Shown here: positions 34,353 to 40,411 of the stretch, one piece after another | Layout: each line of letters begins with the position of its first letter | Numbering within the stretch: the first letter of the stretch is position 1 | Source: Candidatus Hydrogenedentota bacterium | GTDB taxonomy: Bacteria > Hydrogenedentota > Hydrogenedentia > Hydrogenedentales > JAGMZX01 | Direction of reading: 5' to 3' | DNA: 56,697 nt | Assembly: GCA_029556545.1 (NCBI GenBank) | Contig: JAKQEQ010000134.1 | Coordinates: 1-56,697 of the forward strand | Translations under genes and position numbers: made by a program | The notes under the pieces: generated by a model | What the model was told of the DNA's origin: nothing | What the model saw: only the letters and a program-made list of their open reading frames with translations | Database searches by the model: none

Positions 34353-36782
34353 GTGACAAGCGGCATTCTTCAGACGCCCGAGGAACTGACCGGAGCGACC
34401 ATCGGCGGCAAGGCGGAGGGACTCTTGCGCCTGACGCGGGCGGGCGCGCCCGTTCCGCCTTGGCGTGTCATTCCCGCGGAACATGCGGCCGCACGGCCCT
34501 GGCGGCATGACGAAGCCACGCGCGAGGCGTTGCGCGCCTGTTTCCGGGAATTGAACACCGAGCCGTTCCAAGGCGTGGCCGTGCGCTCTTCCGCGTGCGG
34601 CGAGGACAGCGCCGAATCGTCGCTTGCGGGCGTCTTCGAAACCCGCTTTGCCGAAACGGAAGCGACTTTCTTTGCCGCCCTCGATGCGGTCGCGGACGGA
34701 GTGGATTCGGCGCGGGCGCGTCTCCACACCGGCCCGGAATCAACGCCGATGGCGATCATTGTGCAGGCCGCGGTGCAGCCGGTCCTGGCGGGGGTGCTGT
34801 TTTCCGCAAACCCCGCCGCAGCCCATCCCGAGCAGTGCTGCATCGAGGCCGTCCATGGACACGGCGCTGGGCTCGTCGATGGAACGCGCGCGCCGTCGCG
34901 TTTCCATGTCTCGATTGCGGATGGCGCGGCGGTCTCTTCGGAAACCGGTGCGGACGGCCCCCGTGAACTGGAGACTGGTCTCATCGCCGAGTTGCTGGGT
35001 CTGCTCCTGACCTGTGAAACGCTGTTCGACACCGTCGTGGATATCGAGTGGGCCGTGGACGCAGGGGGACGCGTCTGGCTGTTGCAAGCGCGGCCCATCA
35101 TCACGCTGTCCGCGGACCCCGCGCTGCTGCCGCCGGTCTGCGCCACGAGCTGGTTTTTCGATCAGCGGTTTCTCGAACCGATCACGCCGATCACGCGCAC
35201 CACGCTGCTGCCGATCATCCTCCGCGTCGCCGTCGAAGAAGCGCTCGCCATGCGCCGCCAACCCGTCCCGCGGCCTCTGTTCTGGATGTACGGCAGCCAA
35301 GCGTACGTTGCGCATGAAGCGCACCGCCGCATGTTCGCGGGCGCGCCGCGCGGCTTGGTGTCCGAAGACCTGCGCCAACTCCTCCCGGCGCAATGCCCGT
35401 GCTTAGACGCCCTCTCCCCGAGGGAAAGAAACGGGGCGAGGGTGTATGGAGACCTTCGGTCGGGGCGGTGGCGCGGTCAGGAGACCGGCCACAACAAAGG
35501 TCAGGAGACCGGCCACAACGTGGGTGCGTTCCTGAGTTTTGCCGTCACGTCCCTGTGGACCCTCCTGCGCCACGCCCCCGACGCACTGCTTAACCTGTAC
35601 GTCTGGCGCCGTTTCCGCCGAAAGATCGAACGGACACTGGCCGCATTGCCGCCGGTCGCGTCCGAGTCGCCGGACGCTTGGCTTGATCGTTGGCGCATGC
35701 TCGACGCCCTGACGCTGCGATTCCTGCGCATCCACCGCTGGAGCCTGCTCTGGGCCGATTACGGCTACCGCATCTACCGTCTCCTATTGCGCTGGATGCC
35801 GCGCGGCTGGGCTGCCTACGTCAAGGATCGGCTGCGCACGGAAATGCGACTCGTAACCCAGGCGGCGAACCGAGCGCTCGAGGAAGTCCTTGCCGGTCAT
35901 TTCCGCGAACAAGGGAATCCACCAGACGCCGCCGCCCATGCCGCGTTCCTGCAACGCTACGGCCATCGTGCCGCGTCGCTCGACTATGCCGCGCCGACGT
36001 GGGCCGACCTCGACCGGGAAGGCCGTCTGTGCGAGGTCTACGGCGTCGCCGTGCCCGCGCGGGCGAAAGCGACGGCGAAGAGGCGGCGCGGGCCGCTCTC
36101 CGTGCTGCTCTGGCCGTTGCGCCGCGCCCTCGAGATGCGCGAGGAGCAACGCTTCACGTGGGAGCGCGTGCTGGCGCGCCAGCGTGTCATGCTACGCGAC
36201 GCCGCGGCCTTTCTTGCGACACGGGGCCAACTCGCCCGGCGCGATGACATCTGGTTCCTGGAATGGGACGAATTCCGTGCGACGCTGGTCGGCGGCGCGA
36301 CGCCGGACCACCGCATCCTGACATTGCGCCGTCACACCGCGCGCGTGGAAGCTCGGTTCGCGAAGCCGCCGTACATCGGGCCGCGTCTTCCAAGTCCCGA
36401 AATCTCCGACGCCCGCGTGATCTCCGGCATCGGCGCGTCGCCGGGCGCGGCGCGCGGCACGGTGCGCGTATTTGCGGGGACGCCCACGGCGTGGACCCCT
36501 ATGACCGATCACGAAGAGACCATTGCCGTCTTACAGGCCCTTGACCCCGCGTGGACGATTCTCCTGCCCCATGTGGCCGGCGTCGTGCTCGAACGCGGCG
36601 GCCTGCTTTCGCACGCGGCCCTCCTCGCGCGCGAGTACGGCGTGCCGATGGTGGTCGGTGTCGAGAACGCGACGCGATTGCTGCGGGACGGATTGGAGGT
36701 CACCGTCGACGGCGTCGCGGGGCGGGTCATAGTCCACGACGAAGACCCTGCTGTCTCCGGTGACGCGCCCCCGGAAGCATGA
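34353..36782 (+). CDS. PEP-synthase / rifampicin-phosphotransferase-like dikinase
   Basis: About 809 aa. The N-terminal ATP-grasp-like domain (residues about 1-245) holds ATIGGKAEGLLRLTRAGAPV and VAVRSSACGEDSAESSLAGV. The C-terminal swivelling domain carries the phospho-histidine in ERGGLLSHAALLAREYGVPM. The central roughly 400 residues (starting SWFFDQRFLEPITPITRTTL) replace the PEP-binding barrel with a helical region like that in rifampicin phosphotransferases and related antibiotic or small-molecule dikinases. It therefore likely uses ATP to transfer phosphate to an unknown acceptor. Residues about 352-389 are an in-frame insertion of repeat DNA (see repeats at 35410 and 35475). The GTG at 34353 is preferred over an in-frame ATG at 34302 that overlaps the methyltransferase gene. 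Confidence 0.82.
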   Translation: MTSGILQTPEELTGATIGGKAEGLLRLTRAGAPVPPWRVIPAEHAAARPWRHDEATREALRACFRELNTEPFQGVAVRSSACGEDSAESSLAGVFETRFAETEATFFAALDAVADGVDSARARLHTGPESTPMAIIVQAAVQPVLAGVLFSANPAAAHPEQCCIEAVHGHGAGLVDGTRAPSRFHVSIADGAAVSSETGADGPRELETGLIAELLGLLLTCETLFDTVVDIEWAVDAGGRVWLLQARPIITLSADPALLPPVCATSWFFDQRFLEPITPITRTTLLPIILRVAVEEALAMRRQPVPRPLFWMYGSQAYVAHEAHRRMFAGAPRGLVSEDLRQLLPAQCPCLDALSPRERNGARVYGDLRSGRWRGQETGHNKGQETGHNVGAFLSFAVTSLWTLLRHAPDALLNLYVWRRFRRKIERTLAALPPVASESPDAWLDRWRMLDALTLRFLRIHRWSLLWADYGYRIYRLLLRWMPRGWAAYVKDRLRTEMRLVTQAANRALEEVLAGHFREQGNPPDAAAHAAFLQRYGHRAASLDYAAPTWADLDREGRLCEVYGVAVPARAKATAKRRRGPLSVLLWPLRRALEMREEQRFTWERVLARQRVMLRDAAAFLATRGQLARRDDIWFLEWDEFRATLVGGATPDHRILTLRRHTARVEARFAKPPYIGPRLPSPEISDARVISGIGASPGAARGTVRVFAGTPTAWTPMTDHEETIAVLQALDPAWTILLPHVAGVVLERGGLLSHAALLAREYGVPMVVGVENATRLLRDGLEVTVDGVAGRVIVHDEDPAVSGDAPPEA
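35410..35442. repeat. palindromic element inside the dikinase gene
   Basis: CCCTCTCCCCG (35410-35420) pairs with CGGGGCGAGGG (35432-35442), 10 of 11, with an 11-nt loop. The intergenic element at 24364-24396 has the same arms. Here it is translated in frame as part of the dikinase. Confidence 0.68.
35475..35519. repeat. 24-bp tandem duplication containing a GGTC/GACC palindrome
   Basis: A 21-bp unit beginning GGTCAGGAGACCGGCC occurs at 35475-35495 and again, unchanged, at 35499-35519. It is translated as GQETGHNKGQETGHN. Each unit holds a small hairpin GGTC-AGGA-GACC. The period of 24 keeps the reading frame. Confidence 0.8.
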
Positions 36783-36835
36783 ACCGCGCGGGGACCGCGC
36801 CGTGCCCGTTTCGCTCGGGCGGGGAAGCCCGCATA

Positions 36836-38560
36836 TCACATCCGCTCGGGGACCTCGATGCCGAGCAGATACAGTGCGTTCGCGATGGTCTGGCGCGTGG
36901 CCGCGCAAAGTTGGGCGCGGGCCTGCACGAGCGCCGGAGTCTCGGCCGTGAGCACGGGGCACTCGTGGTAGAACGTGGTGAACAGGCGCGCGGTCTCGAG
37001 AGCGTACTGGGCCACGGGCGAGGTGGTCCGCTGGTTCAGGCAGCCCGCGACGACGTTCGGCAGGTCCGCCAACTTGAGGAGCAGCGCCCATTCGGCGTCG
37101 GTCGTGAGCGGAAACTCCTCCGCGGGGATTTGGGGCAATTCCTTGCCGTACTTGCGCAGGATCGATTGGATACGCGCGCACGAGTACTGGATGTACGGTC
37201 CCGTGTCTCCGGTGAACGACAGGTTCGCCTCCATGTCGAACATCACGTTCTTGTTCGGGCTGACGCGCAGCACGCTGAAGCGCACCGCGCCCACGGCCAC
37301 CTGCGCCGCGATGGTCCGTTGATCCTCGGGGGAGAGGTCGTGGCATTGCTCGGCGACGCGCGCGGCGGCGAGCGCGGTCGCTTGGTCCAGAAAATCGGAG
37401 AGGAGCACGACGTTGCCCTGGCGCGTGGACATCTTTGTGGAGTCGCTCGAATCGCGGCTCTCCTTGAGCAGGATGTAGGCGTAATAGACGGCTTCCGGCG
37501 CGCGATGGCCCGCGTTATCGAGTATCTGCGCGATCTGCCGCTGGTACGTCTTGTGGTCTTCGCCGAGTATGACGAGGTTGAGGTCCGCGCCTCGGCCTTC
37601 CTTGTCGATGTTGTAGGCCAGGTCGCGATAGCCGTACATGCTGCTGCCGTTCGCGCGCATGAGCACAAAGAATCGCCCCGCGTCCCGCTTCTGCTGAGGA
37701 TAGCCAATCTTCACGAGGTCCACGACCAACCGCTGCTCGTCGTCGACGAAGAGCGCGTCCTTTGCGCGCAGCGCCTCGAAGACGGGATCGAGGCGCGGAT
37801 CCTTCAAGTAGGCTGATTCGTAATCGAAGCAGTCGTAAGCCACTCCCAGCCGCCCGAGCACGCCCAATTGCCCGCGCAGGCACAGGTCCACGACCTTCCG
37901 GAACCGCGCCCGTGTGTCCGGGTCGCCCTCTTCCATCTTCGCGAGCAAATCGAATCCTTGCGCCGCGAACTCAGGGTCGGCCTCGGCCCGTGCGTTGGCC
38001 TCGACGTACAATCGAAGTATCTGGTCAAAGGCCAGGTCCTCCCGGTCCGCCGCCGCGAGCACGAGCAAGCCAATCTGCTTGCCGATGTCATTGACGTAGT
38101 AGTGGACCTCAAGATCGAAGCCCTCGAAACGGAAGAGCCGCGCCAGACTGTCGCCGATCATGGCGTTGCGCGCGCGGCCGATGTGAGGACTGGCGTTCGG
38201 GTTGATGCTCGTGTGCTCGATAAGCGCCCGTTTCCCCGCGCCGAGGCCGCTCGCGCCGAAGCACGGCCCCGACGCCAGGATTGCGTCGACAATCTCGCGC
38301 GCGAAGGCGGCGCGGTCCACGCGCAGGTTGAGGTACGGCCCCGCAGCCTGCGCCTCGATCACCCGGGGCCCAAGGTCCGCGCCGGCGAGGGCCGCGGCGA
38401 GTTTTGCGGGGGCCGTGCGCAACTTTTTGGCCGCCTGGAAGAGGTGGACGGCCACGTCGCCCAGTTCGAGGTTCGGCGGCGGCCCGAAGCCGATGTCGTC
38501 CGGTTCGAGGCCGGGATACGCCGCCGCGATGGGCGCCGCAAGATGCTGAAATGGATTCAC
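36836..38560 (-). CDS. argS: arginyl-tRNA synthetase
   Basis: Class I aminoacyl-tRNA synthetase of 574 aa. The N-terminal Add1 tRNA-recognition domain spans residues about 1-85 (NLELGDVAVHLFQAAKKLRT). The HIGH-type motif is SPHIGRARNAMIGDSLARLF, followed by VHYYVNDIGKQIGLLV. The KMSKS-type loop is KMSTRQGNVVLLSDFLDQA. The C-terminal DALR anticodon-binding domain ends with RQTIANALYLLGIEVPERM, a normal ending. KMSTR in place of KMSKS is common for ArgS. A promoter lies at 38617-38644 on the minus strand. It converges on the dikinase gene, 53 nt apart. Confidence 0.97.
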   Translation of the reverse strand: MNPFQHLAAPIAAAYPGLEPDDIGFGPPPNLELGDVAVHLFQAAKKLRTAPAKLAAALAGADLGPRVIEAQAAGPYLNLRVDRAAFAREIVDAILASGPCFGASGLGAGKRALIEHTSINPNASPHIGRARNAMIGDSLARLFRFEGFDLEVHYYVNDIGKQIGLLVLAAADREDLAFDQILRLYVEANARAEADPEFAAQGFDLLAKMEEGDPDTRARFRKVVDLCLRGQLGVLGRLGVAYDCFDYESAYLKDPRLDPVFEALRAKDALFVDDEQRLVVDLVKIGYPQQKRDAGRFFVLMRANGSSMYGYRDLAYNIDKEGRGADLNLVILGEDHKTYQRQIAQILDNAGHRAPEAVYYAYILLKESRDSSDSTKMSTRQGNVVLLSDFLDQATALAAARVAEQCHDLSPEDQRTIAAQVAVGAVRFSVLRVSPNKNVMFDMEANLSFTGDTGPYIQYSCARIQSILRKYGKELPQIPAEEFPLTTDAEWALLLKLADLPNVVAGCLNQRTTSPVAQYALETARLFTTFYHECPVLTAETPALVQARAQLCAATRQTIANALYLLGIEVPERM

Positions 38561-38594
38561 GATGTCGCTCCAGGAGAAAATACTCCGCCGCAGG

Positions 38595-38626
38595 TTGTAA
38601 CGTTCGGGAAGACTGCATTATATAGT
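38595..38626 (+). promoter_or_regulatory. divergent promoter for the pilin-like small gene
   Basis: TTGTAA (38595-38600) faces either TATATA (38619-38624, 18-nt spacer) or TATAGT (38621-38626, 20-nt spacer). It overlaps the argS promoter on the other strand, so the two probably compete for polymerase. Confidence 0.45.
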
Positions 38627-38644
38627 ATGCGGGAATGTGGTAAA
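38617..38644 (-). promoter_or_regulatory. argS promoter
   Basis: On the minus strand TTTACC (complement of 38639-38644), 16 nt and TATAAT (complement of 38617-38622). The start of transcription would lie near 38610, about 50 nt before the argS ATG. Confidence 0.62.
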
Positions 38645-38702
38645 AACCGGGGCGGCCCCGCGAGGGTCCAATGCGGGCCGGACGAAGAAAGGACGCAAGC
38701 GA

Positions 38703-38867
38703 ATGCACACCCGAGCGATTACGCGCGCGCCGATGGCCGGGCAATCGGGTCAGACGACCGCCATCGAAAGTATCATTATCCTGTTGTTGACCGTCTTCTT
38801 CCGCACGTGGGACAACTTCCCGACGGTTGTCCAGAATCTTTCCAAGTACTACGCCAAGACGCCGTAA
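38703..38867 (+). CDS. small single-membrane-segment protein, pilin-like
   Basis: A 54-aa protein, MHTRAITRAPMAGQSGQTTA followed by IESIIILLLTVFFRTWDN and a short tail. The run G-Q-T-T-A-I-E followed by a hydrophobic stretch resembles the N-terminus of class III / Flp / TadE-like type IV pilins, where cleavage occurs after the Gly, although the Glu is one residue further along than in typical pilins. AAAGGA lies about 10 nt before the ATG at 38703. An in-frame upstream start at 38637 would lie too close to the promoter. It is divergent from argS and converges on thrC. It may be a minor pilin or a stray membrane peptide; confidence in function is low. Confidence 0.5.
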   Translation: MHTRAITRAPMAGQSGQTTAIESIIILLLTVFFRTWDNFPTVVQNLSKYYAKTP

Positions 38868-38879
38868 GCGCGCATGCCA

Positions 38880-40121
38880 CTACAGTACGCTCTCGGGCAA
38901 GACCGCGCGGACGGCGTCGATATCCGGCGCAACCAGCGGCGGCGCGAAAGTCTGATCGCGCAACGTACCGATTTCCTTTACCCCGCTGCCGGTCAACACC
39001 GCGCATACGCGCGCCCCGGACGCCTTCTCAGCCAAGCGCGGCAGCGCCGCGATGACCACCGCGCTCGTCAATTCACAAAGCAAGCCGACCTCGCGCGCCA
39101 GCAGCCGCCGCCCCTCCTCGATGGCCCCGTCCTCGACCGCCAGCGCCATGCCGTCCGTCATGCGGAGCGCGGGCAGGGCCGTATGACCGTCGAAGAGGAT
39201 GTCGTCGGCGATGCCGCCCGCGATCGTGTGGGGATTCGGCCACGGCTCCCGCAAGGTGTCGAGGAACGACAGCCCCCGTTCAAGGGCGCGCACGAGCGGC
39301 GCGCACCCGGCAGCCTGGATGCCCGCGAGACGCGGCGGCGCCTCGATGAGTCCCAGCCGTTGCAGGTCGAGAAAGCCACGCCACACGCCGCCGAGCAAGC
39401 CGCCGCCGCCCACGGGAACCACGACCCAGTCGGGCAACCGGCCCTCGTACTGTTGATACAGTTCGTACGCGATGGTTTTCGCGCCCTCGACATTGAACGG
39501 CTCATACATGCCCGCGGTGGACACGTGCCGCCACCCCCAGCGCGCGCAGGCCTCGATGCAGAGCGAAAAGACCCGGCTCGGCGAGGGGGAGTCCACGCGA
39601 ACCACGGTCGCGCCATACGCCGCCGCCTGCGCGATCTTCCCTTGCCCGGCGTGACCGTGCATGAAAAGGACCGCGTTGAGCCCCGCCCGCGCCGCGTAGG
39701 CCGCCGTCGCCGCCGCCACGTTTCCCGACGACACCGCGGCCACGGTCCGCGCGCCGAGCGCCCGCGCGTGGGTGACCGCCGCCGCAATCTGCCGGTCCTT
39801 GAACGAGCCGGTGGGGTTGGCCATTTCGTTCTTGAACCGCAGTTCCGAGAACCCGAACCGTCTCGCAAATTGTAGCGCGTCGACCAGCGGCGTGGCCCCC
39901 TCGCCCAGCGTGACCACGTGCTCGGGGGAGGCAACGGGCAGCAGGTCGATGTAATGCCACATCGACCCAGGGCGAGTCTTCAGATGCTCGACGGCAGGCA
40001 ACGTGTGCACGCGGAGGGAACGCGGTTCGCCGCACCGCGCGCACGAGATGGCATCCTCCAGGTCGGCGGCGCCGCCGCAGCCGTAACAGAACAGGTCGAA
40101 ATGGCTTACCGGGGAAAACAT
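38880..40121 (-). CDS. thrC: threonine synthase
   Basis: PLP-dependent enzyme of 413 aa that converts O-phosphohomoserine to threonine. An N-terminal zinc ribbon (C12, C15, C27, C30: FCYGCGG and SCARCGEP) precedes the catalytic domain, as in one class of ThrC. The PLP lysine is K108 in NPTGSFKDRQ; the phosphate loop is PVGGGGLLGGVW. The start at 40121 gives the zinc ribbon at once, though its ribosome-binding site is weak. Related cystathionine beta-synthase-fold enzymes (for example threonine dehydratase) lack this zinc ribbon. No other threonine gene is near. Confidence 0.9.
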   Translation of the reverse strand: MFSPVSHFDLFCYGCGGAADLEDAISCARCGEPRSLRVHTLPAVEHLKTRPGSMWHYIDLLPVASPEHVVTLGEGATPLVDALQFARRFGFSELRFKNEMANPTGSFKDRQIAAAVTHARALGARTVAAVSSGNVAAATAAYAARAGLNAVLFMHGHAGQGKIAQAAAYGATVVRVDSPSPSRVFSLCIEACARWGWRHVSTAGMYEPFNVEGAKTIAYELYQQYEGRLPDWVVVPVGGGGLLGGVWRGFLDLQRLGLIEAPPRLAGIQAAGCAPLVRALERGLSFLDTLREPWPNPHTIAGGIADDILFDGHTALPALRMTDGMALAVEDGAIEEGRRLLAREVGLLCELTSAVVIAALPRLAEKASGARVCAVLTGSGVKEIGTLRDQTFAPPLVAPDIDAVRAVLPESVL

Positions 40122-40185
40122 GGCGCCATTCTGCCACGACGCGGCCCGGCATTGCACCGGGGCATGATGGCGGGTCGGGGGAAAC

Positions 40186-40221
40186 ATATGACCTATAAGC
40201 CCCATAGGCCCTAAAAGGCGC
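40186..40221. repeat. period-9 tandem repeat upstream of thrC
   Basis: Four 9-nt units: ATATGACCT, ATAAGCCCC, ATAGGCCCT, AAAAGGCGC. The closest match in the window is the array at 24282-24326. It lies 65 nt upstream of the thrC start. Confidence 0.6.
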
Positions 40222-40333
40222 GTAGGAACGAGCCGCACAATCGGATCAACCAGTCATGACAGCGCCACGGGTAATGTTTTCTTTACAATATGGCGATTTT
40301 CTTTATTTTCGAAGACATTTTGCATATTGAAAA

Positions 40334-40351
40334 TAGATATTACTAGATATT
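40334..40351. promoter_or_regulatory. operator candidate, two TAGATATT direct repeats
   Basis: TAGATATT occurs at 40334-40341 and 40344-40351, spaced 10 nt (one helical turn), and ends 10 nt before the -35 of the promoter at 40362. The surrounding 130 nt are strongly AT-rich compared with the rest of the window. This is where an activator or nucleoid protein could bind. Confidence 0.4.
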
Positions 40352-40361
40352 GTGGGCAATC

Positions 40362-40390
40362 TTGACTTTAGCTTCAATATTTAGTATGCT
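40362..40390 (+). promoter_or_regulatory. sigma-70-like promoter for the P-loop/coiled-coil/MshEN gene
   Basis: TTGACT (40362-40367), exactly 17 nt, TATGCT (40385-40390). The start of transcription would be near 40397. The GTG at 40412 is then only about 15 nt inside the transcript and has no clear ribosome-binding site; an ATG at 40466 is an alternative start. Confidence 0.65.
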
Positions 40391-40411
40391 GCGGTTATTA
40401 GTTGACAACCG

